Below, piece after piece: positions 41,682-50,267 of a stretch of 64,000 bases of DNA. Position 1 is the stretch's first letter. Each line of letters begins with the position of its first letter. The stretch lies in the NCBI GenBank assembly GCA_030835025.1, contig JAUQWS010000122.1:1-64000 (forward strand), given 5' to 3'. This DNA comes from Ignavibacteria bacterium (lineage in GTDB: Bacteria > Bacteroidota > Ignavibacteria > Tepidaquicellales > OLB5). The notes under the pieces were generated by a model that saw only the letters and a list, made by a program, of their open reading frames with translations, searched no databases and had not been told where the DNA came from. Made by a program: the position numbers and the translations under genes.

Positions 41682-42137
41682 ATGAGAAACCTGTTTAAAG
41701 AAACATTTGTACCTTTTTCAACTGAAGAGATCTTTGATTTTTTCAGTAAACCCGAGAATCTGAACCTGTTGACTCCCGATTCGCTTCGGTTCAGGATACT
41801 CTCCGCACTTCCCCTTGAAATGAAGCAGGGTACGATCATTGATTACTCCATAAAACTTGGAGCGATCCCATTCAAGTGGCGCACTGAAATTACCGCATGG
41901 GAGCCGCCTTTCAGATTTGTTGATACGCAGTTAAAAGGTCCATACAGGGTTTGGATTCATGAACACACTTTCATACCAAAGGACTCGGGCACAATTGTAA
42001 GGGACTCCGTTTCATATCTTGCGCCGGGATGGATAATTGAACCGGTCATACACAGACTGTTAATTAAAAATAAACTGGAAGATATTTTTGATTACAGAGA
42101 AAAAAAATTAAAAAGTATATTTAAGGATAATGACTGA
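41682..42137 (+). CDS. SRPBCC family protein (polyketide-cyclase-like)
   Basis: The 151-aa protein is a START/SRPBCC domain: FSTEEIFDFFSKPENLNLLTPD is the opening helix typical of the YP_, CyCl-like group with unknown ligands, IPFKWRTEITAWEPPFRFVD the middle strands, and GWIIEPVIHRLLIKNKLEDIFDYR the long C-terminal helix. It probably binds a hydrophobic ligand in the cytoplasm. It overlaps the DinB-like gene by 8 nt, so they are co-translated. Confidence 0.83.
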   Translation: MRNLFKETFVPFSTEEIFDFFSKPENLNLLTPDSLRFRILSALPLEMKQGTIIDYSIKLGAIPFKWRTEITAWEPPFRFVDTQLKGPYRVWIHEHTFIPKDSGTIVRDSVSYLAPGWIIEPVIHRLLIKNKLEDIFDYREKKLKSIFKDND

Positions 42138-42672
42138 TAAAGAACTTCATGCCCTCCGCTTCCCTATTGGTGAATTTGTATCAAAAACGGAACACACAGC
42201 TGAAGAAATTTCCGCTTACATCAGCACTATTGAAGCTTTTCCGCAGAAAATCCGCGCTGAAATTGAGGGATTAACGGACGAACAGCTTGATACTCCCTAC
42301 CGCCTCGGCGGTTGGACGGTTAGGCAGGTTGTTCATCACGTTGCTGATAGCCATTTGAACAGTTATCTCAGGTTCAAACTTGCATTGACCGAGGACACAC
42401 CAACTATCAAGCCGTACTTTGAAGACCGGTGGGCTGAGCTGCCTGAAGCAAAGTCGGGACTGGTTGAGCTGTCTCTTCCGCTTTTAGAATCACTCCACAA
42501 ACGGTGGGTTACAATGCTTCGCTCCATTTCCCCAAAGCAAATGAAACGAAAATTCTATCACCCGGAGCAGAAGAAGGAATTTTCTCTTGACTGGCTGATG
42601 AGTTTGTACGGCTGGCACTGTGCGCATCATCTGGCACACATTACCGAATTAAAGAAGAGAATGAATTGGTAG
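42130..42672 (+). CDS. DinB/YfiT-like putative metal-dependent hydrolase or thiol transferase
   Basis: The 180-aa protein fits the YfiT/BstA branch of the DinB four-helix bundle. The three-histidine metal site is seen: VRQVVHHVADSHLNSYLRF and GWHCAHHLAHITELKKR. The start LRFPIGEFVSKTEHTAEEI is typical of the family. Relatives conjugate bacillithiol to electrophiles or have no known substrate. Zn or Ni is the likely metal. It is coupled to the SRPBCC gene by an 8-nt overlap. Confidence 0.88.
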   Translation: MTDKELHALRFPIGEFVSKTEHTAEEISAYISTIEAFPQKIRAEIEGLTDEQLDTPYRLGGWTVRQVVHHVADSHLNSYLRFKLALTEDTPTIKPYFEDRWAELPEAKSGLVELSLPLLESLHKRWVTMLRSISPKQMKRKFYHPEQKKEFSLDWLMSLYGWHCAHHLAHITELKKRMNW

Positions 42673-42813
42673 GTGTGTCAGTTGTTTTGAAAGCGGATAT
42701 TTTAAGTACATATTTTAACTAATGTTTTCATTGAAAAAACTGCTTATACTAACAACATTGTTATTTTGACATTTGAGCTTTGACATTTGACATTAAGTAC
42801 ACATAATTTCAGA

Positions 42814-43092
42814 ATGACGGAACGAATTTTTATAGATATCATCGGCTGGACAGGTTCCGTGTGTGTGTTGCTGGCGTATTTTCTGATAAGTCTGCATAAG
42901 ATAACGGCCGGCTCGAGGCTTTACCAGTTGTTAAACATCCTTGGCAGCTTGATGCTGATAGTTAACACCTTTTTCTACAGTGCATATCCTTCAACATTTG
43001 TAAATATTGTTTGGCTCTTAATTGCTATATTTGCACTTGTAAACATTTACAGAACGAACACACAAAATGACAGAACTTCCGGGCAAAGCTGA
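42814..43092 (+). CDS. Small three-span membrane protein (CBU_0592-like)
   Basis: The 92-aa protein has three hydrophobic helices (about 6-25, 35-55, 60-80) and matches the CBU_0592 type: IIGWTGSVCVLLAYFLIS and YQLLNILGSLMLIVNTFFYSAYPSTFVNIVW. It should lie in the inner membrane; function unknown. The ATG at 42814 (MTERIF) is preferred over the ORF-track start nine codons earlier. The 3' end overlaps the PLP dehydratase by 26 nt. The spacer before it has short TTGACATT repeats. Confidence 0.75.
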   Translation: MTERIFIDIIGWTGSVCVLLAYFLISLHKITAGSRLYQLLNILGSLMLIVNTFFYSAYPSTFVNIVWLLIAIFALVNIYRTNTQNDRTSGQS

Positions 43093-44014
43093 ACTTTCCG
43101 GTATTGCAGATAATATAAAACCTTATATCCACAGGACTCCCGTTTTAACATCAACGTCTTTGAACAATCTGACGGGATGCGATCTTTACTTTAAGTGTGA
43201 GAATTTTCAGAAGACAGGCTCTTTTAAAATTCGCGGCGCTATGAATGCAGTGCTATCGCTTGGCAAAGATGAACTTAAAAGAGGAATCGCCACGCATTCA
43301 TCGGGCAATTTTGCACAGGCTGCCGCCTACGCAGCACTAATGGCGGGGACAAAGGCAATTATCGTAATGCCTGAGGGAGTTGTTGAGGCAAAGCGTGATG
43401 CAGTTTTAAGTTATGGAGCCGAGATCATCTATTCCGGCAATAAACCTGAAGACCGTGAGAATAAATGCAGGGAAGTCATAGAAAAAACCGGAGCGGTATT
43501 TATTCATCCTTCAAATGATTTAAATGTCATTAAAGGGCATTCATCCTGCGCCATTGAATTGATCAGCGACACTGAAGATCTGGATGTTTTGCTCTGTCAG
43601 GTTGGCGGCGGGGGTTTGATTAGCGGTATTTCGCTCGGATTCCGTAATTTCTCGCCAAAAACAAAAATAGTTGCGGGTGAACCGCTGGGTGCTGATGATG
43701 CATATCAAAGCCTTAAAGCGGGCAAGATAATTCCGCAAAGAAATCCCGATACAATAGCAGACGGACTCAGAACATCACTTGGTGATGTTACATTCCCAAT
43801 TATAAAAGAACTGGTGAGTGAAGTTGTACGGGTAAGCGAAGACGAGATTATATCCGCAATGAAACTGCTGTGGCAGAGGCTTAAAATAGTTGTTGAGCCT
43901 TCCGGCGCTGTTTCTTTTGCAGCTTTGATGCAAAAAGCTGAAGATTATAAGAACAAAAAGGCCGGAATCATAATCTCCGGCGGTAATGCGGACCTTTCCC
44001 GTCTGCCTTTTTAA
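43067..44014 (+). CDS. Threonine/serine dehydratase or racemase (PLP fold type II)
   Basis: The 315-aa enzyme has the PLP lysine in TGSFKIRGA (Lys54), the substrate loop ATHSSGNFAQA and the phosphate-binding GGGGLISGIS. It belongs to the group of catabolic threonine dehydratases and serine racemases; the lack of an ACT domain and the 315-aa length fit these, not biosynthetic IlvA. It would deaminate threonine or serine, or interconvert serine isomers. It starts inside the upstream gene. TATATTTG at 43025 could be an internal promoter. Confidence 0.88.
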   Translation: MTELPGKAELSGIADNIKPYIHRTPVLTSTSLNNLTGCDLYFKCENFQKTGSFKIRGAMNAVLSLGKDELKRGIATHSSGNFAQAAAYAALMAGTKAIIVMPEGVVEAKRDAVLSYGAEIIYSGNKPEDRENKCREVIEKTGAVFIHPSNDLNVIKGHSSCAIELISDTEDLDVLLCQVGGGGLISGISLGFRNFSPKTKIVAGEPLGADDAYQSLKAGKIIPQRNPDTIADGLRTSLGDVTFPIIKELVSEVVRVSEDEIISAMKLLWQRLKIVVEPSGAVSFAALMQKAEDYKNKKAGIIISGGNADLSRLPF

Positions 44015-44038
44015 TTACGTAAAATTTTTGTTACTCAA

Positions 44039-44536
44039 ATGACCGAAGAGAATTATAACAGTAATGAGTTCTATCACGGCATTTTGCTTGATAAAACCCC
44101 TTCTGAAATATTTTCATTCGCTGCAACGGGGGGCGGACTTGAAAAGTGGTTTATCGGCAAGGCTGAATTCAGATCACCTGATAATATTAAAAGGAACCAG
44201 GGCGAAATAGCTCAGGCAGGAGATAAGTTTCAAATTGACTGGCTTGCCAAAGATCTTAGCGTAAACGGCGAAGTGATTGAAGTCAAAGATAATTCCGTGT
44301 TCAGATTCACTTTCGGTCCCTTATTTATTGTTACCATTATCGTAAAACAACATGGGGCAAGAACCCTCTTCACCCTGAAGCAGGAATACGCCCCAGGCGC
44401 TGCAAGGAATGATTTCGCGCATATCAACTGCTGCGTTTGCTGGGCCTTTTTTGTAACAAACCTCAAATCAGTTGCAGAGCATGGCATTGATCTTCGTGAA
44501 ACCGGATCTGAAGATGAGTCACTTGTGAACAGATAG
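44039..44536 (+). CDS. SRPBCC/AHSA1 domain protein
   Basis: The 165-aa protein is an AHSA1-type domain like the one at 1358, with LDKTPSEIFSFAATGGGLEKWF at the start and INCCVCWAFFVTNLKSVAEHG in the closing helix. The extra cysteines (CCVC) are peculiar to this copy. Ligand unknown; cytoplasmic. It begins 24 nt after the dehydratase and ends before a strong bidirectional terminator. It has in common with 1358 a glycine-rich, acidic style and the C-terminal helix, so the two are probably paralogues. Confidence 0.83.
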   Translation: MTEENYNSNEFYHGILLDKTPSEIFSFAATGGGLEKWFIGKAEFRSPDNIKRNQGEIAQAGDKFQIDWLAKDLSVNGEVIEVKDNSVFRFTFGPLFIVTIIVKQHGARTLFTLKQEYAPGAARNDFAHINCCVCWAFFVTNLKSVAEHGIDLRETGSEDESLVNR

Positions 44537-44585
44537 TAAATAAATGTCCGCCCTGCGAGCGGACGCGACAGGAAATCGAAAACAA

Positions 44586-44610
44586 AAAAAGGGGTCGTTG
44601 ACCCCTTTTT
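44586..44610. terminator. Bidirectional terminator between convergent genes
   Basis: AAAAAGGGGTC-GTT-GACCCCTTTTT, an 11-bp stem with A and T runs on both sides, between the AHSA1-type (plus) and cytochrome c (minus) genes. Confidence 0.9.
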
Positions 44611-44633
44611 AGATTTACTATTTGAATCTGATC

Positions 44634-45614
44634 CTAATATAATTTTACACTGAATTTTTCAACCTGGTTTTTGACAGCGGGAATTGATCTTAAGTAATCA
44701 TAAATTGCGCCAAGATCCTCTTCAGTCATTCCGGCATAAACAGTCCACGGCATAGCAGTCTGGAACTGGCCGGGTGTGTACGGAGTGGTATATGCAGGAT
44801 CAGTACACATCTTGAAGCGATTGATGAACTGGTCTTTTGTCCACAATCCAAGCCCTGTTTCATTGTCGGGTGTCAGGTTTGCAGTTCTGACGACAGTATT
44901 TCCCGGCAATTTTATCTCTATTCCGCCTGTCAAATACTTGCCGGGTATCGGCTCGCCTTTATCGGACGGTGTATGGCAATCAGTGCATGAAGCCATTGTC
45001 ACAAGGTATTTGCCGTAATCAACGGAATTGCTCTTATCAGGTTTCAGCGTGAACTCTTTCTTGGTCGGAATAGTCTTCATAATCATGCTCATCGGGAAAT
45101 TCGGCTTCGACGGCGGCGGATCGTTCTGGATTGCAGGAAGTGTCCTTAAGTACGCTATAACAGAATATATGTCTTCCTTATCCATCTTTCCGTAGACCAG
45201 GTATGGCATTATCGGGAAAAGCGCATGGCCGTCTTTGCTGATACCTTCGGTTATTGCACGCAATATCTCGCCGTCTGTCCATGTGCCCAATGCGTATGGA
45301 GTAATATTCCTTGCATAGAATGTTCCCGGGAGCCCGAATTCTTCATCAAATTTATCGCCGCCCTTACCTTCTGTTCCGGGTTTTACCGGACCGGAAAGCT
45401 TTGTGAAATCCCTTTCAGAGTGACAATCTACACATGCAGCCACATGGTTGAATATGTATTTGCCTTTTGCGATTCTTTTCGGTGTAAGCTCAATTTTCAG
45501 CTCTTCCACCTGTTCAACCTTCGGGAATACCTGGTTGAAGTATACATATCCCGAAATTCCAAGAAGTGCTATGACAACCAGGAAGATCTTGAATATTTTA
45601 AATAGTTTTTTCAT
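44634..45614 (-). CDS. Di-heme cytochrome c
   Basis: The 326-aa protein has an N-terminal membrane anchor or signal (8-28) and two cytochrome c domains with CVDCH (Cys61, Cys64, His65) and CTDCH (Cys210, Cys213, His214). Likely methionine axial ligands lie in FPIMPYLVYGKM and TAMPWTVY. It resembles the cytochrome subunits of alcohol/aldehyde dehydrogenases and similar periplasmic electron carriers. No dehydrogenase gene is adjacent; the upstream neighbour is a T9SS cargo gene, separated by two hairpins. Confidence 0.92.
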   Translation of the reverse strand: MKKLFKIFKIFLVVIALLGISGYVYFNQVFPKVEQVEELKIELTPKRIAKGKYIFNHVAACVDCHSERDFTKLSGPVKPGTEGKGGDKFDEEFGLPGTFYARNITPYALGTWTDGEILRAITEGISKDGHALFPIMPYLVYGKMDKEDIYSVIAYLRTLPAIQNDPPPSKPNFPMSMIMKTIPTKKEFTLKPDKSNSVDYGKYLVTMASCTDCHTPSDKGEPIPGKYLTGGIEIKLPGNTVVRTANLTPDNETGLGLWTKDQFINRFKMCTDPAYTTPYTPGQFQTAMPWTVYAGMTEEDLGAIYDYLRSIPAVKNQVEKFSVKLY

Positions 45615-45679
45615 TGTTTTCCTTTTTTGTTTTTTATTTATTAATCTTGATTTAATACTCTTTTGTTTTCTCTTTCTGT

Positions 45680-45738
45680 GTCTCCCTCCTTTATGCTTTT
45701 GCGGGAGACTTCAGAAAGAATTACCGGGGGAGGTAATT
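45680..45738. repeat. Double hairpin, related to 48184-48241
   Basis: GTCTCCC...GGGAGAC (45680-45709) followed by AATTACC-GGGGGA-GGTAATT (45719-45738), in the spacer after the 702-aa propeller gene. The order and the second stem match the double hairpin upstream of the 71-aa gene. Confidence 0.6.
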
Positions 45739-45747
45739 TATACTTTG

Positions 45748-47856
45748 TTATTTTACCAGAATCATTTTCTTTGTATCGCTGAAATTCATACCGTCATTTC
45801 CGGTTACATCAAGCCTGTAGAAATAGACGCCTGAAGCCAGGTTTGAGGCGTCATATGCTATTTCATACTTTCCGCCATTCTGCTTTGCATTAACAAGTTC
45901 ATTCACTTTCCTTCCTGTTACATCAAATACAGTTAATTTAACCTGTGAATTATTGCTGATCACTTGGTATTTGATATTTGTTACCGGGTTAAACGGATTC
46001 GGAAAATTCTGCTCAAGCCTGAATTCAGATGGAATTCCATTTTCAATCATTCCGGTTGGAATTGCTGCGGGAGTGTATTTCATCATTACTCCTTCTTCGC
46101 CAAACATAAAGAGTCTATCCGTTGAGGCGATGCTGAAAGTCCTGAAGGTCTGATTTGTTAAAGATGATTCTTTGATCCAGTTTGTGCCTGCATTGGTTGT
46201 CTTGAACAGCTCACCGCCGCTTCCAATAGCGAATCCGTAATTTGAGTTAATAAATTTTATATCATTTATTGTATAATTGGTTAGTCCCGGGCTCAAGCTC
46301 CAGTTCGCTCCTGCATTTGTTGACCTGATAACAGTTCCTAAGTTACCTGAGGCATATATATTATTCACGTCTGTTGATGTTATGCTCATTAATGTGTTAG
46401 AGGTTCCTGAAGGAATAGAATCCCAGTTTGAGCCTGCATTTATTGTTCTATATAAAGCTCCGCTTTGCCCGCAAGCGAATCCTGTATTGCCGTTAACAAA
46501 GGTTATTCCATACAGGTACCCGTTGTTTAAACCCGTCTGGTATAAGATCCAGTTTGCACCGTCATTAGTTGTTTTGTATATTTTACCCTGGTTGCCTGCA
46601 GCAAACCCTGTTCCGTTTGAATTAAAATATAAACACCATGAAGAAAAACCTGCCGCTATTTGCGTGTAGCTCCAGTTGCTGCCGGCATCTGTGGTGATTC
46701 CCAGCATTCCGCTTGAAGAGAGGGCATATCCCTTTTGGCTGTTAATGAACTGTATATCATAAATATAGCTGCTGGTATTGTTAACCATTTGTGTCCAGTT
46801 AAGCCCGCCATCGGTTGTCTTCATGAATTTATTTGCAAATGCTCCGATGTATCCGGTATTCTGGTCAGTAAACCAGCTTGAATAGATTGTTCCGGTAGGA
46901 GATGTAACCGGGTATTCCCAGTTTGCACCGCTGTTGGTTGATTTATAAACTCTTCCGCCTTCACCAACTGCTACAAAGCTGTTTGTATAATTATTGGTAA
47001 TGGCCCGTACAACTGCAAATGGTATGTAAGTCGGAGTCCAGTTGAGCCCTGCATTTGTTGATCTCCAGATAGTACCGCTCTCTCCAACGGCAGCACCTAT
47101 CGGGCCTGTGAAAGATATATCATATATACCGGATGAACCAACGGACTGGCTCATCATGAATGATGCACCCCAGTCGGTTGTTTTCATAATCCTTCCGCCT
47201 GTCCCAACTACATATCCCGTGCCATCGGTTTGAAAGTAAGTCCTGAAAAGTGCTGAGGTCGTACCAGTTGAAACACTATCCCATGTTGATCCTGCATTGG
47301 TTGTCCTTGCAAAATATCCGTTATCACCAGTTATGAATCCGGTCGTTTTGTTTATGAAGAGAACTGAATTCAAAAACCTGTTCACCGGTAAAGAATAGCT
47401 TACCCAGCTGGCACCGTAATTAGTGGTCTTAAGCAGTGTACTGTTAGCACCAACTACGTATCCTGTATCCTTGCTGGTGAAATAGATACCCCTCAATGAT
47501 CTGTTGACTCCGGTATTCAGAAGCGACCATGTGTTTCCTGCGTCGAGGGATCTAAGTACTCCGCCGCTATCAGCGCAGGCGTACATTTCATTTATCCACC
47601 CGAAAGAAATTCCGAAAATGTTTCTTTTGGTGTTTGTGGGTTTTATTACCCATGTTGAACCAAGATCCGTAGTCTTCATTATTGTACCATAGGCTCCAAC
47701 TGCAAAACCTTCAAAATTGCCTGTCATGTTAACATCATAAAGACTGTTACCCTGCGGCTTGGGTGATATCCACTCCCAGCTCTGGCTGAAAGTATTCACT
47801 CCTGAAACAAAAACTGCAAACACTATAATTAATATCTTTCTGAACAATTTTTTCAT
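45748..47856 (-). CDS. Secreted Ycf48/BNR-type beta-propeller with T9SS sorting domain
   Basis: The 702-aa protein has a signal peptide (1-25) and about a dozen Ycf48/BNR-type blades, each with a TTNAGxNW-like turn (for example IWRSTNAGLNWTP, LYRTINAGSNWDS) and a GFAVG/GYVVG strand. The last 80 residues are a type A T9SS domain: LEQNFPNPFNPVTNI, then LTVFDVTGRKV, then SGVYFYRLDV and KKMILVK. It should be exported through the outer membrane and fixed to the surface or released. Role unknown; such propellers may bind sugars or proteins. It follows the 71-aa gene by 44 nt. Confidence 0.92.
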   Translation of the reverse strand: MKKLFRKILIIVFAVFVSGVNTFSQSWEWISPKPQGNSLYDVNMTGNFEGFAVGAYGTIMKTTDLGSTWVIKPTNTKRNIFGISFGWINEMYACADSGGVLRSLDAGNTWSLLNTGVNRSLRGIYFTSKDTGYVVGANSTLLKTTNYGASWVSYSLPVNRFLNSVLFINKTTGFITGDNGYFARTTNAGSTWDSVSTGTTSALFRTYFQTDGTGYVVGTGGRIMKTTDWGASFMMSQSVGSSGIYDISFTGPIGAAVGESGTIWRSTNAGLNWTPTYIPFAVVRAITNNYTNSFVAVGEGGRVYKSTNSGANWEYPVTSPTGTIYSSWFTDQNTGYIGAFANKFMKTTDGGLNWTQMVNNTSSYIYDIQFINSQKGYALSSSGMLGITTDAGSNWSYTQIAAGFSSWCLYFNSNGTGFAAGNQGKIYKTTNDGANWILYQTGLNNGYLYGITFVNGNTGFACGQSGALYRTINAGSNWDSIPSGTSNTLMSITSTDVNNIYASGNLGTVIRSTNAGANWSLSPGLTNYTINDIKFINSNYGFAIGSGGELFKTTNAGTNWIKESSLTNQTFRTFSIASTDRLFMFGEEGVMMKYTPAAIPTGMIENGIPSEFRLEQNFPNPFNPVTNIKYQVISNNSQVKLTVFDVTGRKVNELVNAKQNGGKYEIAYDASNLASGVYFYRLDVTGNDGMNFSDTKKMILVK

Positions 47857-47900
47857 GCTGTTTAAATACTTCCTCTTTTTTTATGATTAATAGTTCTTTT

Positions 47901-48116
47901 TTATTTCACATCCCATGTCTTGCCGCCATCGGTCGATTTAGCGATCGTGCCGAATCCAACGACATTGTACTTTACATTTTCTGTGTTCATGTTATTGCCG
48001 GGGATCTCTTTATCTTTAACAGATGCAACCCCTTCCCAGCTATGGCTTACAACACCGCCAATTGAAACAATCCCTGCAAGGACTGCAAATAAGATCGGTT
48101 TTATTGATTTTTTCAT
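47901..48116 (-). CDS. Mini secreted protein with a single Ycf48-like turn
   Basis: The 71-aa protein has a signal peptide (1-24) and a short mature part ending VGFGTIAKSTDGGKTWDVK, which is exactly one Ycf48/BNR blade edge as found many times in the neighbouring 702-aa protein. There is no T9SS tail. It could be a small partner that completes a propeller, or a gene remnant; the intact signal peptide and clean frame argue for a real product. It lies directly upstream of the propeller gene. Confidence 0.6.
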   Translation of the reverse strand: MKKSIKPILFAVLAGIVSIGGVVSHSWEGVASVKDKEIPGNNMNTENVKYNVVGFGTIAKSTDGGKTWDVK

Positions 48117-48183
48117 TATGGTTAAATTTTTATTGTTATTTATTATTTGTTATCTACTATTTGTTGTTTGATTAAATCCTTCA

Positions 48184-48241
48184 TCCCCCTGGGCAATGTT
48201 TGCTTCGGGGGAATCGGGATAAGTATTACCTGGAGGGTAAT
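48184..48241. repeat. Double hairpin, related to 45680-45738
   Basis: CCCCC-TGG-GCAA-TGT-TTGC-TTC-GGGGG (48184-48211) and ATTACC-TGGAG-GGTAAT (48225-48241). It lies between the 29-aa and 71-aa genes. Confidence 0.6.
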
Positions 48242-48330
48242 TACTTAAGCTTGTAGTTCTTGTACATCAGGTACACTTCTGATACGATGAGTGTTCCGAT
48301 GATAGAGAATATTGCAAATATTGTGATCAT
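48241..48330 (-). CDS. 29-residue membrane micropeptide
   Basis: This ORF is too short for the track. From the ATG at 48330 it reads MITIFAIFSIIGTLIVSEVY and ends MYKNYKLK: one clean membrane span of about 18 residues and a basic tail, the classic make-up of small bacterial membrane proteins. A purine-rich stretch (AGAAAGAAG) lies 8 nt upstream. It is placed between the 65-aa membrane protein and the 71-aa secreted protein. Function unknown; an assembly or regulatory peptide is possible. Confidence 0.5.
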   Translation of the reverse strand: MITIFAIFSIIGTLIVSEVYLMYKNYKLK

Positions 48331-48352
48331 TTTTTTTTCTTCTTTCTATTAT

Positions 48353-48550
48353 TTAATAAATTCTTATTTCCAGATTTTGCTTCAGCGGACTTTTTTGAAC
48401 CGGTAGTTCTTGCTTTTGCCGGATTTCCTTTTTTGACTCTTCGTTCAGCTTTGGGGTGTTTTCCATCACCATCCACTGCATCCCCAGGATCGAGAGCAGT
48501 ATCAGAACGAAAAAAAGTGTCAACAGGTGTTTTAATATTTTATGATGCAT
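48353..48550 (-). CDS. Small membrane-anchored protein
   Basis: The 65-aa protein has one membrane helix (about 7-28, LLTLFFVLILLSILGMQWMV) and a charged C-terminal part (ESKKEIRQKQELPVQKS). It should be an inner-membrane protein with one span. It begins the minus-strand run of 65-aa, 29-aa, 71-aa and 702-aa genes. Its start is ATG, 183 bp from the divergent 510-aa gene. No family is recognised. Confidence 0.55.
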   Translation of the reverse strand: MHHKILKHLLTLFFVLILLSILGMQWMVMENTPKLNEESKKEIRQKQELPVQKSPLKQNLEIRIY

Positions 48551-48660
48551 ATTTTATTGTCATTTAATTTTGATGAACAAAGATAGCCCTCAATTGGCGG
48601 CAGAAAAAATCGAGTTTTTCCATAAATTAAAGCCCGCATAGGGCCAAGTGACTTTGTAAG

Positions 48661-48691
48661 TTGTAAAAAACGCTAAAAATCCTTAAATTTG
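48661..48691 (+). promoter_or_regulatory. Putative Bacteroidota-type promoter
   Basis: TTG, 20 bp, then TAAATTTG: both the -33 and the -7 (TAnnTTTG) parts with proper spacing, 42 nt upstream of the TTG start of the 510-aa gene. Confidence 0.5.
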
Positions 48692-48733
48692 GCAAGATTC
48701 TACCCTACGACTCAAGTGAAAATTTAAAGCCAG

Positions 48734-50266
48734 TTGAAAACAGTCAGCGACGATCTGTACCGGTTAATAAAGAGCCTTAATAAGTCAGAAAAGGGCTATT
48801 TCAAGAAATTTGCAGCAAAAAGTGCTTCCGGCAGCCGGCAAAACTATATTTTGCTATTTGATGCGATTGACGAACTGGAAAGTTATGACGAGAACCTATT
48901 AAAGAAGAAACTTAAAGACCCCTCACTGGTTAAGCAACTTGCCGTATATAAAGTCTACCTTTTCAACCTGATACTGAAATCACTGCATCTTTACGGCGCG
49001 TATGAAAATTCGGAATCAAGGCTTTCGGAAATGCTGATAAATGTCAAGACCCTTGTTTCGAAGCATTTGTATAAGGAAGCGGATAAGGTGCTGAAGAAAG
49101 CAAAGGAGCTGGCCCTGAAGTTTGATAAAACAAAATTCCTCTACGAAATCCTCGGCACAGAAAGACATATCCTTATGCTTATGCCGGGCAAGAATGCACT
49201 GGAAAAGAGAAGGAAAATATTTGAAGAGCAGCAGGCATTGCTTAAGTATATCAGTGATTTCCATATTCAGAGCTGGCTGTGCGACCAGATGACGATCTTT
49301 GTTGATTACGAGGCTGACTACAAAACCGCAGAAAACGCGGCTAAGATAGAGGAGATAATGTCAAATCCCTACCTTGCTGATGAAAACATACCGCAGGGTT
49401 ACTATTCCAAAATGAATTTTTATCATACACATCTGATTTACAGTGGTTCTCAAAACAATAATAACAAAATCTTTTATTACCTGAAGAAAGAGATCGATTT
49501 CTACGAAACAAATATCCCTTTTGTGGAAGAGAATCCCATCAACTATGCTTCCGCGCTCATAAATTTCATGCTTTTTTCAAGCTATGAGAAAAGACAAAAG
49601 GATGTAGATACTGCAATTGCAAAATTGAATACCTTAAAGAAAAGACTCAAGAACAAGATACCCCGTGAAACTGAAATGCAGATCTTTTTCCACGCATCAA
49701 ATGTGGAAATGATAATCTTTGAAAAAAACTGTGATATACACAAAGGCAGGCTTAAGGCAAAGCAGATAGAGCGTGACCTTGCCGCATACGGCAATGACGT
49801 GCCGGTGAATATTAAAGCGCTTATGCTTGTAAACCTTGCCTGTTTTTATTTGATCGATGATGATCATGATTCAGCATTGGAATCGGTCAATTTAGTCCTG
49901 AATGATCCTAAGCTAAGTTTAAGGAACGATGTGATAGAGATCGCCCGGCTGCTGCAGCTATTGATCCATTATGAACTTGGGAATTATGATCTGCTGGAGT
50001 ATCTTGCAGAATCTGCTCGCAAGTTCTTTAAGGCTAAGAAACATTCACCAAAGCTTGAAAACATTCTTGTTGATTTCTTCAGGAATGCAGTGAAGCACCC
50101 GGCAGATGAACATAAAGAGCTTTTTGATGAGCTTGCATTCAGGCTCAAGGCATCGCTGAAAGATCTTTCCGGCAATACTCCGCAGGTTTATTTTGATTTT
50201 GTTTCGTGGGCAGAAAGCAAGGCAGACGGCAAAAAACTTGTAGAACTTATCAGAAGTAAAGTTTAA
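48734..50266 (+). CDS. Large helical protein, tandem paralogue 1
   Basis: The 510-aa soluble protein has no signal peptide. It opens with SDDLYRLIKSLNKSEKGYFKKFA, a pattern common in a group of Bacteroidota proteins of about 500 residues without known function. The rest is almost wholly alpha-helical with TPR-like segments (ALMLVNLACFYLIDDDHDSALESVNLVL). It starts at TTG and ends 1 nt before its paralogue. A scaffolding or regulatory role is possible, but this is inference only. Confidence 0.8.
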   Translation: MKTVSDDLYRLIKSLNKSEKGYFKKFAAKSASGSRQNYILLFDAIDELESYDENLLKKKLKDPSLVKQLAVYKVYLFNLILKSLHLYGAYENSESRLSEMLINVKTLVSKHLYKEADKVLKKAKELALKFDKTKFLYEILGTERHILMLMPGKNALEKRRKIFEEQQALLKYISDFHIQSWLCDQMTIFVDYEADYKTAENAAKIEEIMSNPYLADENIPQGYYSKMNFYHTHLIYSGSQNNNNKIFYYLKKEIDFYETNIPFVEENPINYASALINFMLFSSYEKRQKDVDTAIAKLNTLKKRLKNKIPRETEMQIFFHASNVEMIIFEKNCDIHKGRLKAKQIERDLAAYGNDVPVNIKALMLVNLACFYLIDDDHDSALESVNLVLNDPKLSLRNDVIEIARLLQLLIHYELGNYDLLEYLAESARKFFKAKKHSPKLENILVDFFRNAVKHPADEHKELFDELAFRLKASLKDLSGNTPQVYFDFVSWAESKADGKKLVELIRSKV

Positions 50267-50267
50267 A

